From positions 1-33,440 of the forward strand of contig JAPTJF010000581.1 in NCBI GenBank assembly GCA_029339195.1: DNA of 33,440 bases. Direction: 5' to 3'. A program made the translations under genes and the position numbers. This document shows positions 19,858 to 29,810 of this stretch, one piece after another. The DNA comes from Micractinium sp. NFX-FRZ (taxonomy: Eukaryota > Chlorophyta > Trebouxiophyceae > Chlorellales > Chlorellaceae). Within the stretch, counting starts at the first letter, position 1, and every line of letters begins with the position of its first letter. A model generated the notes under the pieces. It was given only the letters and a program-made list of their open reading frames with translations, was not told the origin of the DNA and did not search any database.

Positions 19858-21940
19858 ATGAGGCTGCAGCAGGGTGCCGCAGCGCCCATTTCGCTGCTTG
19901 CTCTGGTCGTCCTCGGGGCCACGGGGCTGGCAAGCGTCCCAATATGCAGCGCAGACGATGCGGGCACCCGTCAGGCAAGCGGGACGGGCGTAAGCCTCAG
20001 GCCGAGATGGTCCGGCTTGGCACCAGCAGCTGGCGTTGCAGCCGCCACGGTAGCCGCTCCGTGCCCCGCCCCTGACGAGCCTTGATCCTTCATATTGTGC
20101 CCAAGATGTCTGTGATGCCGCGTCCAAGGTCCCGCCGATGCGTAGCTGTCTGCACCGGGTGCAGCAGGGGGTCCCGCCACCCCGCCTCCTGCCCGCTGCC
20201 GTGCGCCCGCCAGCCCGCCAACGCGCCTCGCTGTTGCGCCTGCAACCTGCCTTCAGGCCGCTTTCATCTGCCCTGGAGTGGGGCTCTACAACGAAACCCC
20301 GTGTTCTAGGTAAGAATGCAGCCACGCGCCCTTGCTAATGGGGGTCACCGGTGCTCAACGGCGTTGGGTGTCCAGGCGCGCCGGGCAACAACTCCCTTCA
20401 AACGAAGGGCTGTGCTGTGCCAATTTATCCCACCTGCAGTGTCTACCACACGTGCAGCAGCCAGGGTGATCCACCTACAGCAACAGCAAAGTGCGGCCAG
20501 GGCACCGCCTTCAGCCCCGCGGCACAGGGCTGCCGTGCACTGAAGAGCGACCCCGCCTGCCATGCCAGCCCCCACCAGCGCTTGCGGGCCAGGCACTTGC
20601 TGGCCAGTGAACAGAAGGCTCCGCCGCCGCCGCCGTTGCCGCTGGCAAAACGTTTGAGGCCGCCGCCGGCGGCGCTGGCAGCACAGGCGAGCGCCTTGTC
20701 GGCTGAACAGACGACAGCTCTGCGCCAACCTCCACCTCTGATGAAGCGGCCGCCGCCAAAGCGGCCCCCTCCGCCTCGCCCACCGCCCCCCAGGCCGCCT
20801 CCACCCAGGCCGCCCCCACCCAGACCGCCCCCACCCAGACCGCCCCCGCCCAGGCCGCCCCCACCCAGGCCGCCTCCGCTCCGGTCGCCGCCGCCGCCGC
20901 TGCCCAAGGCACGCAGCCCACCACCGCCGCTCAAGAATGACGAGCTGCGGCCACCCAACAGCCCGCCGCCGCTGCCCAAGGCACGCAGCCCACCACCGCC
21001 GCTCAAGAATGCCGAGCTGCGGCCCCCCAACAGCCCGCCGCCGCGGCCCCCACCCCCGGCTGCTGCGCGCCTCTGGCCAGGCTCTTGCACCTCAAAAGGC
21101 TACTTCTACATCAACCTGTGCCACGACGAGTGAGCAGTATGCATAAACCTCCGCCCTGCTGCATGGCAGTGTGCCAGAGGACGTGTATTGCCTCGATGGT
21201 GTGTAGCAGCGCTGCAAGCACCGCCAGCATGCAGTGACAGCAGGGCTGCTGGCACAGGCTTGCACCTCCCCTCCCCAGGCCTGCCGGTGTGGGCTTCCCA
21301 GCCTTGGAAGCTGGGGTTTGGCTGCGCGAGTGCAGCCCTCGCCGCCGCTGTCCTCCCCCCATCTTACCCCCAGCCATGCACCCTTGCACCGCCCCTCCCG
21401 CAGGTACCTGTACTGCCCGAGGGCGGGCAGCAGCCAGATAGCGGGGCACTGTGCAAAAGGTGGGCAGGGCAGCCTGGCAGCGTCGGCTGGCTGAGCCTTG
21501 GGTTGCAGGCATGCGCCCACAGGGCGGCTTGTGCGTGCATCATCACCACTAGCATGCATCCCGACGGACAGGCCCGCAAAAGCGGCCCGGCTCACCCTGC
21601 CCGCCTGCATCCTGCTGATCAGCAACAGTACTGCTTGGATGAGCGCCTCGCCTCACTCCACTGCACGACTCCAAGCACCCCCTCCCAGCTTGGCAGGCTT
21701 CCACCCTCATGACCATTCCCGCCTCCACCCCTCCCCCTGCCGCCACCGCCCTGGGTGCCCGCAGGGTATGCCTTCAGTGCGGCCACCAACCAGTGCGCCA
21801 ACACCGACAGCATCCCGGCTTGCGCGGCACAGGGCCTTCTGGACGCGCAGCCGCCAGCACCCGTGGGCACGGCCGGCACGTCACCTGCGCCAGAGCCCCC
21901 GAGATCAAACCGCGCCCAGCCCTCGTCTGAGGGTGCCTAG
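19858..21940 (+). CDS. Secreted protein: two CBM14-like chitin-binding domains joined by a proline-rich linker
   Basis: Five exons: 19858-19989, 20257-20309, 20440-21129, 21404-21459, 21765-21940. Phases join into 368 residues. MRLQQGAAAPISLLALVVLGATGLA is a typical signal peptide. Domain 1 (about 47-102) has CPGVGLYNETPC, YHTC, CGQGTAFSPAAQGC and a final C102. Domain 2 (near 285-335) has CTSKGYFYINLC, YLYC, CAKGYAFSAATNQC and a last PAC. Both show the six-Cys spacing of CBM14/peritrophin-A domains, and the two domains align with each other, which supports the splice choices. Between them is an extensin-like linker of about 150 residues with RPPPP repeats and two copies of a 24-residue unit (PLPKARSPPPPLKN...). 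The tail is Pro/Ser-rich. Likely an extracellular or cell-wall glycoprotein binding chitin-like or glucosamine polymers, which fits the glucosamine-rich walls reported for Chlorella. The ligand is inferred. Confidence 0.82.
20738..21040 (+). repeat. Proline-rich coding repeats
   Basis: From about 20738 to 20890, 15-base units (ccgcccccacccagg and variants) encode RPPPP repeats. From about 20890 to 21035, a 72-base unit occurs twice (tgcccaaggcacgcag starts at 20901 and 20973), encoding two nearly identical 24-residue blocks. The exact period of three keeps the frame. The opposite strand is open only as a mirror of this. Confidence 0.88.
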
Positions 21941-22889
21941 CAGCACTGCCTCCCACACTTGGTCCTTTCCTGCCATGTATACGTCTCTTTCCCGAACACC
22001 CCGCACTGCCACAGTGTACCATACACAATCTGATCCAACAGTGCCCGCCCCTCCCCTTTCCTGCACCGCCCCTCGATACATCCCGTCTCGATTCATTGCC
22101 GACAACGCCTGCGCCCCTTGCAAGTTTCACCCACACTCTTCGGACCCGCCACGTCTGCTAAACAGTCAGGGGACACAGCAGCCGGGCAGCATAGCTGCAG
22201 AGAGGCGCCTCATGATGCACACACTGCAGGTCTGGAGCATGTCTTATGTGATGCCAGCAGGTGTCACTGCAAGAAAACACTGTGGGTATGCTTGCGGCAC
22301 TGGCCAAGACAAGGGCGGGGCAGTGCGGGCCGGCTAGGGACCTCGGCTGCACCTCAGCAAGAACCCCGCTACTGCCGCCACTCGCTGAGGCAAGGGCGGG
22401 CGAGGCACGTCAGGGCGGGGCGCTTCACATACTGCACAGGCGCCAACAGCCCCACCTCAGCGGGAGCGCAGCTGCTCAGGCGGCCTGCACCGCACTGCGA
22501 CACAATCGCCGACGCCAGCGCTGCTTCTTGAGATGCCCAGAGTGCATTGCACAGATATGGGTGTGCGCTTACAGTGCAGCAGCAAGAAGTGCGGCGTTGC
22601 ACGGCATGCAAACAGCTGGTGCAGGCAGTGGGCAGGTCATAGGCGATGGCTGCACGGGCGGGGAGTCGGCGCAAACGCGCGTTGGAGATTCGGCAGCAGC
22701 CGGGGGCACAGCAGAGGGGGAGGGGCTTGCTGGATGAAGGGGGCGAGGCAGTTTGTGAGGCGGCAACGCTAGGAAGACAGGGGTATGGCCTGTTCAGTGC
22801 AAACTGGGGGAGGAGAGAGTGATCAGCGGCGATGGTGCATATGCAGCGAGGGACAAGCTCAAGGGATGGAAACGTTCGGGGGGAGGACG
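21941..22889. other. Intergenic region, largely inside the duplication
   Basis: Follows the CBM14-like gene stop and ends at the stop of the minus-strand poly-Q gene. From 22255 on it belongs to the duplicated segment. Plus-strand open frames here (for example 22261-22737) are not conserved in frame in copy B and have no domain I recognise, so I treat the region as 3' UTRs and spacer. A conserved minus-strand TGTAA is at 22569-22573. Confidence 0.6.
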
Positions 22890-23111
22890 TCAGCAGTGCT
22901 GAGCAGTGGCGCATTGCTTGCCTACTGCCGGGCTTGCCAGCGGCTGCCGCTGCAGTGGCTGCTGCTGCTGCTGCTGCTGCTGCCTGTGTGGTAGCAACAG
23001 CTGCCGCTCATCTGCTGCATCCCACTCCTGCTGCTCCTGCACCTCCTGCTGTAGATGCGCATGCTGCTGCTCCTGCTCCTGCTTTTCCTGGCCCTGCTCT
23101 GAAAATGCACA

Positions 23112-23145
<34 letters not shown>

Positions 23146-23840
23146 GTGGGTGTGGCCGGCGCATCCTCCTTGCCGCCACCGTCACCACTGCTGCCACCAG
23201 AGTGCGGTTGCTGCTGCTGCTGGCTCTGCAGGAGGCCACTCGCAAGCGGGGCCGCCGCGATTGCCGCTGGTGCTGCCGCGCCAGGGGTTGCAGTGGCAGC
23301 AGGGGACGCTGGCTGGAGGCCCCTCATCTGGTACATTTTCTGGAGCCGCTGCGCAAGTAGCCTGTGCTGCTCCTCACTCAGCTCTGCCTGCAAGGCACAG
23401 ACAAGCATCCAAGCGTTCGGTTGGCCAGCCAGGCTGTGGTCATAAAAGGCTCAAGGGAGGCAGGGAGAAATCACGCATGCCGCAAGCTGCAAACACTATC
23501 ACAGCAACATGATGCGGTGCCCGCCAAGCCAGCGTCTCACCCGCCACCACCCGCTCCTCACCCGCTCTATCCACCCCGCGCACGAGCGGCACATGTCCAT
23601 CCGTGGCGGGTGCTGCTGCAGCGCTTTGGGCAGGTCCAGGTGCAGGGTGGGCTGAGCCACCAGGACGGGTGGCCGCCTGCCCTCTGCCGCGGCCAGCTCC
23701 TCCGTCACCTGGGGTTGGGGTGTGGGCGGGACAGGGTGAGGGAAGAGGGCGGGAGGTGGAGGGGAAAGTCAGCAAGCAAGCATCACGGCGCAAGCAGCCA
23801 GGCGGGCAGGCGGGACAAGAGCAGAAAGGCTAGACCCTGC
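22255..23840. repeat. Segmental duplication, copy A
   Basis: From about 22255 (caggtg[t/c]cactgcaagaaaacactg) to at least 23840, the sequence recurs in direct orientation at about 31726-33440, roughly 9.47 kb away, at an estimated 94-97% identity by eye. It covers the 3' flank and exons 4 and 3 of the poly-Q gene, and part of its intron 2. Differences are point changes, CAG-repeat length, and an extra block of about 130 bp in copy B. Copy A continues beyond the aligned part, but copy B is cut by the window end, so the full length is unknown. Confidence 0.92.
22569..22573 (-). terminator. Probable poly(A) signal of the poly-Q gene, copy A
   Basis: TGTAA on the minus strand, about 317 bases past the stop codon of the poly-Q gene. 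The same element is kept at the matching place in copy B (32044-32048). Confidence 0.5.
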
Positions 23841-24469
23841 TTGTGCTCACGCTCCTGGGCCGCAGGCAGGCAGGGCGGGCAGGCAAGCAGATGGCAACGC
23901 TCCACCCCTCCCTCGCCCCACCTGCTGGACATGCTGGCAGTAGAAATCCTGCAGAGCACGGTAAGACGCGGCCATGCGCTGCCGCACCCAACCAGCAGCG
24001 GCGCAGCACTTGCGGAAAGAGGAGGGCTGCTCAAAGTTGAAGGCGGCCCGGGCATAGGATTCAGCCTTGGCCTGCAAGGCAGAGCAGACGTGCACGCTTC
24101 GACCTTCAGGCTGCACGCATGTACACGCAGCTCAGCAACACGCGCCTCAACCCGGTTGCACAGTGGTGGGACCCTCCAAGCCTGCAGGCCGCCGCCTGCT
24201 GCCACTGGCGTGCGCCTGCCCCGCCGCCGCGCCGCCCCGCCCCTGCCCACCTGCGAGTTCTCCTTCTGACGCCTGCGGTAGTCCACAAGTAGCCTGTGCA
24301 CCAGCTCCTCGTCCCGCTCCCCCGCGGGCTTGGACTGTGCCGCGGTGAGCCGCGCGCCAGCCCGTTTCTCCTCCAGCACGGCATCGTGCGTCCCAGGCGC
24401 TGCAGGAGCCTCCCATAGGTTCGCCGTCAGGCTACCTAGCCACCCAAGCCACGCTTTGGGGCCCGACAT
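22890..24469 (-). CDS. Poly-Q protein of unknown function (paralogue A)
   Basis: Four exons (minus): 24469-24251, 24071-23922, 23708-23562, 23387-22890. All introns are phase 0, giving 337 residues starting MSGPKAWLGWLG. Residues 1-172 look like a helical globular domain, with ERDEELVHRLLVDYRRRQK, a Cys pair in FRKCCAAAGWVRQRM, then QHVQQVTEELAAAEG and MDMCRSCAGWIER. Residues 173-200 (AELSEEQHRLLAQRLQKMYQ) are amphipathic. The remainder is low complexity: Ala/Pro, an 11-Gln run, a Gln/Glu-rich region with QEQ repeats, and an 8-Gln run before a short tail. Poly-Q tails are common in nuclear and RNA-associated proteins, but no catalytic or binding motif was identified. In exon 3, a second donor in the same phase 12 bases further downstream is possible. 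A nearly identical copy begins beyond the window end and reaches 32372. Confidence 0.72.
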
Positions 24470-25562
24470 GGCACCAAAGGTTTCGAGGGCAGGCGCAGGG
24501 CTTGCTTGCAGCAACTTTTTGTTTGAATCGGGAGGCCGGCAGTTGGGGGCCTACGGCTCTCCCCGCTGCACGCGCCTTCGAAACCTGAGCTGACCTGGCG
24601 GCCTCGTCAGCGGCGGCGGCCACCCACGTGTTTCCTCTCTCTCTTTCTCTCTTTCTCCAATCTTTAAAGGCCATCTTTTGCTACACTTCTTATCTCACTC
24701 CCGATCTGCCCACATTGTTCTGCCGTCACTGCACCCATCCAACCGCCTGTTACCCACCCATCCATCTTGGCCCATCGGTGTGGCCGCGCATCAACCTTAA
24801 TACATGCCTCAAGTCCGTTCAGGCCTCTGGCTTTGAGCCCCTGGTCCTGCCCATGCGGCTGCAAGGCAACCAGCTGGTGAGAGATGTGGAGGCACTTGAG
24901 CTGCATGCAGGTGAGGGGGCTGATGCGATCACGGCGAGGTTGTGGGGAGCTGCCGCAGCCTGGCAGGTGCGGCAGAGGACGCTGCCTGTGCCTGCGCCTA
25001 CATCCCTTTATTGCAGCGCCAGAGATTTACTAGAGGCTAGTGGGCACTTCCGTCGCCATGAGTTTAGACTGGGTGACCCAGAGCTTAGACCGCAGGCGCC
25101 ACCGGCGGCGCAGCGCAGCTGCGGCACGAAAAACGGGTCGGGTGTGGCGGCAGTTGTGGTACGCTTCCCCTGCACTAACATTGCAGTACCCTTTTCCCCC
25201 CTGCATTACTGTCTACCTGCTCCATAACAGCCATAGCGCCCTCACTCAAAGGCTCTTGCAGGCTGGCCAGCACACCAAACAGTTTCAAAGGCATCTTGGG
25301 GCAACGTTTAGAGAAGAAAACAGAAGAAAACAGAACAAAACAGTATGCAAAATCAGGGGCGCGGCTGCCCCTGATTGTCTGCTGCTGTGCATGCTGCTGC
25401 GCTGGGTGCCTGCTCATACAAGCTTCTGGCGGCGGCGTTCTCCTGACTGCTGCTAGCCATCCCTGCCCACGGGCCTGTCCTCAGCTGGCCCGCTCCGCAG
25501 GCACAAGCAGCACCCCACACAGCTTAGCCCACACAGGCCCAGGCATCCCACAGTCCTCAGAG
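24470..25562. other. Divergent intergenic region with C/T tract
   Basis: Lies between the starts of the minus-strand poly-Q gene and the plus-strand membrane protein. It contains a pyrimidine tract at 24631-24661 (ctctctctctttctctcttt) and is AT-richer at 24655-24800. A plus-strand open stretch at about 24780-24911, ending in a good donor-like GCAG|GTGAGG, could be an unassigned exon, but I could not join it to a gene. Nothing else is recognised. Confidence 0.5.
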
Positions 25563-27452
25563 ATGGAGGATCGTCAGGTCAGCGTTGAGGAGCCAGTGCT
25601 GTTTGATGCCCCCGCGGCCTCCTCGGAGCCCGAGCAGGCCGCTGGAGGGTTACAGGAGACGCCCCCGCGTGCGCATACGACAGTGGGCGTGTCAGTATCT
25701 CCAGGTGCCGTGGGAGCGGCAGGGGGGGCGCAGTCGCAGGCCGAGGGCTCGCAGGGTGGACCAAGTAAGCTGCGGGCGGGCAGGGCGGGCGGGCAGTGCG
25801 GGCGGGTGGCACCCGGAGAGGGGCTCCTGTTCAGCATCACCTTCTCCCAGTTGCTGGCTAAAGATTATACATGCCTGTATGCCTCATAAGATGTTGCTTG
25901 CACAGCTATGCTGCTTGTTTTCCGTTTGGGAGCTCTGCAGTTCAGCCGCCACTGGCGCGCGCATGCTGCCGCCAGTCCTGTCTGCTACCCGCTCGTGTCA
26001 GGGCTGGCATCATCCTGCATCTGCCAGCGTCCCCTGATCCAGCCCACATGTTTATCTCTGCAAACTGGCGCAGGCTGGTCCTCGCTCTTCATCATGTGGA
26101 GCGTGCTGATCTTCTGGGCGGCCTGGGCCGTGGTCTCGGTGGGCACCGCTTCGTGCACCCACCTGGCCCACCGGCAGATCAAAGGCTTCTTTGCGGGCGC
26201 CACTGCTGTGGGCTTCATGGCCGCGGCCTGGTGCCTGGCCGCCGGCCGCTGGGGCCAGGCCATGCTGGCCCTCCTGCTGCTGGCACTCTTTGAGTTCGCC
26301 AGCAACGGCGCCGTCATTCTGTGGCAGTGGACGCGGAACGATTGCGCAGCACCCGACCAGTTTGCCCTGATGATCACCATGCAAGCCCTGCCTTTCGCAG
26401 CCACAGGCAGGTGGCGCCGCCGCGGCTTCATGGCAGCTCGTTGGCTCCGTGACTGCTGCCCTGCCTTGCCGCCAGCCGGCCCACTCAGCTGCCTTGCTGC
26501 TGCGCCCCCGACAACCTGCTGCTCCCCACCCACACATGCTCACCCCCCATCCTTGTTGCCTTGCAGTGGCGGTCCACTGGTGGGCAGTCACCCGCAGGCA
26601 GCCCTGCTTGCAGTCGGGGGTCGTGCTGCAGGTAGCAGGCGGTGCCACCGTCTGCATGGTGCTGGCATCCTTTGTGCCGCTCACTGCCAAGAGCGAGCAG
26701 CTGGCGCTTGCTCGCCTGGCCGTTGCGGCTATGGCCATGGTCACTGGGGCTCTTGCTGGCCCCGCTGCCTGGGATATTTGGGGGCCCGATATGTGGGACC
26801 GCATCCTGGGACACCTGCCCGACGCGGTGCAGCCCTACTTCCGCCGCGTGCTGAAGAGCAGGTTCCAGGCAGGTGGGCCCTCCAACACAAAGCCGCGCAC
26901 GCCGCGTGTCCTGTCCAGCTGCCTTGCTTCTCCCGCTGCACAGTGGCGCCTTTGGCTGACGTACATACTGCTGTGCCCACCTGCAGTGTGTCCAGCTGGC
27001 GGCTCAACCCCTGATGCACCATTCACATCCCTAATTGAACTGTTTGAGCCAGCTGCTGCGGGGTCACACTGTCCCAACTGCTGCCAGCTGCCCGCCACTG
27101 TCACCCCCTCGCCTGCAGACGAGCCCAGTGACGCGGAGGCGAAAACCATTGTGAAGTCCTCGCTCACCATTGGTGAGTGGGTTCCGTGCATGGTCATGTG
27201 TGCTGGAAGGCAGTGACGGAGCAGTCCAGCACGCTCCTCCAGGGGTGCCGCGCTCAGCTAGCATGAGGAGTTGCCACGCAGGCTGCCCCCACTCAAGCGG
27301 TGCTGCCCATTGCATGCCATTTACACCCTGAAGTGTGTGCCTGCTGCACGTTTCTGGCTGCAGGGGTCCCCATCTTTGGAGTGGCCATTTTTGGAGCCCT
27401 GAAAGTAGGCGCGCTGGGCCCAATCGACTCGGGGGTGATCCTGGGAGAGTGA
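25563..27452 (+). CDS. Multi-span membrane protein, family not recognised
   Basis: Five exons: 25563-25764, 26074-26406, 26567-26872, 27119-27172, 27364-27452. Phases join into 327 residues. Residues 1-67 are hydrophilic and acidic (MEDRQVSVEEPVLFDAP). From 68 on there are about six hydrophobic helices: SLFIMWSVLIFWAAWAVVSV, the AGATAVGFMAAAWCLAAG area, AMLALLLLALFEFASNGAVI, a Val/Ala/Leu-rich pair around GATVCMVLASFVPL and LAVAAMAMVTGALAG, and a last one near VPIFGVAIFGALKVG. A loop DEPSDAEAKTIVKSSL separates the final helix. The exon ending at 26406 needs a GC donor (CACAG|GCAGGT); the GT alternative breaks the helices. The apparent stop at 27452 overlaps a donor-like site (GGAGA|GTGAGC). 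Joining to an acceptor at 27765 would give a basic tail ERRLKRPG ending at 27790. Function unknown. Confidence 0.72.
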
Positions 27453-28359
27453 GCAGAGCAGGTGTGGGTGGTGTTTGGTTGGGTGGCTGGGTGGGTGGGT
27501 GGAGTGCGGGAGTAGGTGAGGCGGACTGAGAGGCAGGCAGGCATTCAGGGGCAGCAGACGGGAGGGGACGGGAGCAGGTGAGGGGAGGGTAGATTGCGGG
27601 GGCGGCAGACTGGCAGACTGCTGTGGTGTGAGCAGAGGCTGGCCGCTGTGAAGTGGTAGGTGCACGCTGGCTCGCCAGGATCCCGCCTGCTCCGCCTGCG
27701 CTGCCCGCCCTCACCCAAGCACCCACCCATGCGTGCCGCCGCTTCTTCTCCTTGGCCCTGTGCAGACGAAGGTTGAAGCGCCCAGGGTGACAGCGGCGGC
27801 GGGCGAGGGCAGGGCAGCGGGGCTGCGGTGTCCGCCCTGCCCTGCAAGCCCTGCCCTGCCTTTCAAGGGCCCTGCCCCTCAAGGGTTCCTTTCACGCCCT
27901 CTCCTCTCCCAGGATCCTGCACATGCTGTTTCATCTTTCCTCCCCGTTTGAAGCTCAAACTCACTGCACTGTTCTGTTCTGTGTGCTTACGCTGCTTGGC
28001 ATCCTGCCTCATTCATGTGTGTGCTCTGCTGTTGGCTGCCTGCCTGCCGCCCCACATAGCCTGCCATGTAGCCACCATGCGAGTGCCACTTGACAAAGGA
28101 AGACAACATGATCTGACGTGGCAACATGAAAGCCAGAGTGCCAAAGAGTTCCGATGTGCACTGAACAAAGAAGAAGATCATGTAGTGCAGCGGTATGGGG
28201 TTCATGTGCAGTCCCACTGCACCAGCGGAAGCCGATGCGATGTCAACTCGTGTGGGGCACAGTGTAGGGCAGAGCTTATCCCGAGAAGGCGCAGCCGCGC
28301 CCACAGAGCGCGCCTCCCACTCCGCTACCGCCTTGCCGACTGCCACAGCTGCTGCTAAA
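27453..28359. other. Intergenic region
   Basis: Between the membrane protein gene and the decayed aldehyde-dehydrogenase locus. It holds the membrane gene's 3' UTR, possibly one more coding exon of it (27766-27790), and AT-richer sequence at about 27950-28200. I see no other gene. Confidence 0.5.
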
Positions 28360-29532
28360 CCTCGACTAGAACCTTCAGCTCAGCTGCCATTGCCGGTTGC
28401 TCCACCATCACTTGCTGGCCAGATCTGCAGTGGCATGGGAATAGAAGGCGAGTGCATGCGAGGTGACAGCCAGGGAGCGGCGGGGCAGTGAAGGGAAGGC
28501 GAACGGCCAGCGGTGAGGGGAGAGAGCCCTGGTTGGGATAGTGCGGCTTGTGGGCCAGGAGGGCCAGGAGCGCTGCCAGATGAAGTAGCTTTGGGCGCGC
28601 GGCAGCTTGTGCGGGGTTCTGCCCTGCCAGCAAAGCATAGCACAAGGGGCGCACCTTTAGCAGCTGGTTGTTGGCAGCCTTGCGGCGTGCCTGCTCTGCT
28701 GGGTCTGCTCCACACACGATGACGTCATGGGTGGCGGCGCCCCCATCATGTGGACACAGTCGGTGAGCGGTCTGTACAGCATGTGCTTGGTGATGGCCAG
28801 CTCTGGAGGTGGGGAGGCAGACAGGGGCGGTGCAGCGAGGGCGGTGGGAGGCGGACTCAGAGTGTGCGTTTGCTGCTGCAGGGGGGTGGGGGTCGAGCAC
28901 GGGCTGTGTGCTTGCACACAGGCGGGCGGGCAGGCACGCAAGCAGCTGGCCCGCACTGCGTGGTGCTCTGTGCGCTGCAGGGGCACGGCAGAATCCTGCC
29001 CTGCCCTGCCTTCATGCGGCAAAGCCGTGGCCCCCCTGCCCCTCCCCTGGCACCCACCGGGGTTGGTGGAGCTGGCAAAGAAGCCGAGGCGGGCCAGAGG
29101 CTCCAACACATGGCTCAATGAACGGCGCCGCCGGCTACAGTGCAGGACAGTACATGGTGGTGCAACGGGGCAGTACATGGTTGGTGCTATAAAAGCTACT
29201 AAGCGTAACGGCGTCAGTTGGCCCTGGAGCTGCCACCGCCATCAACCCCACTACCCCCATCCACACTGCATTTCAGCTGCAAGTAAAGCTCCGCTGCCCG
29301 GCCCCACCCACCCACCCACCTCCATGATTGGGTGGCACACACAATAAACACATGGCTGCCCCGTGGCGCTGCCCTTGGTTCAGCCAACCGCGCAAGTTCC
29401 CCGCGGCCCACCCTGTGCCCAGCACAACTGCCAGCTTGCCCCCGCGGGGCTCCCCTGGCCGCACCTGCTCCCAGCACCACCGCCAGCACAACCGCGGTAG
29501 AAGTGCCCCTGGCTCTCGCGCTTGCCGGGTTC

Positions 29533-29702
29533 AGGTAGAGCTGCAGGCTGGCGCCCGTGGCGCCCAGCAGCGACAGGTGGATTTCTTGCCAGCCCTGGGA
29601 GCAGGTACAGAAGCAGGGGTCGGAGGGGTTGAGTCACGGTTGAATGCTGTGAGTCCACAGGTAAAGCTGCAGGCTGGCGCCAGTGGCGCCCAGCAGGGCC
29701 CC
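29533..29702 (-). repeat. Duplicated exon border in the aldehyde-dehydrogenase remnant
   Basis: aggtagagctgcaggctggc from 29533 and aggtaaagctgcaggctggc from 29659 begin two copies of about 40 bases, 126 bases (42 codons) apart. On the minus strand both read LLGATGASLQLYL. Both copies carry a cag and ag-gt-like borders, so which one was the exon is unclear. Confidence 0.8.
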
Positions 29703-29790
29703 CCTCTTTTGCGCCTGTTCAGCCCAGGGATGGGGCGCAGAAGACCAGAACAGACTTGCGCACTGAGAGGCGGGCGCAGGCCTTCAATCA

Positions 29791-29810
29791 TTCATTCATT
29801 CATTCATTTG
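29791..29810. repeat. Short cattcatt microsatellite
   Basis: Four to five tandem cattcatt-type tetranucleotides (cattcattcattcattcatt) lie within the aldehyde-dehydrogenase remnant. A simple slippage repeat. Confidence 0.8.

Noticed and set aside
20443..21090. Minus-strand glycine-rich open frame opposite the proline-rich gene
   Set aside because: It is the mirror of the CCN-rich proline repeats and has no start context, splice signals or domain.
22261..22737. Cys-containing plus-strand frame in the duplicated flank, considered as a zinc-finger (MYND-like) gene
   Set aside because: The cysteine spacing does not fit MYND, and the frame is not kept intact in copy B at 31763-32218. It also lies in the 3' flank of the minus-strand gene.
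25908..27014. 368-residue plus-strand open frame across the membrane gene
   Set aside because: It follows the coding frame only in one exon and then becomes Arg/Cys/Gly-rich. The spliced frame gives hydrophobic helices.
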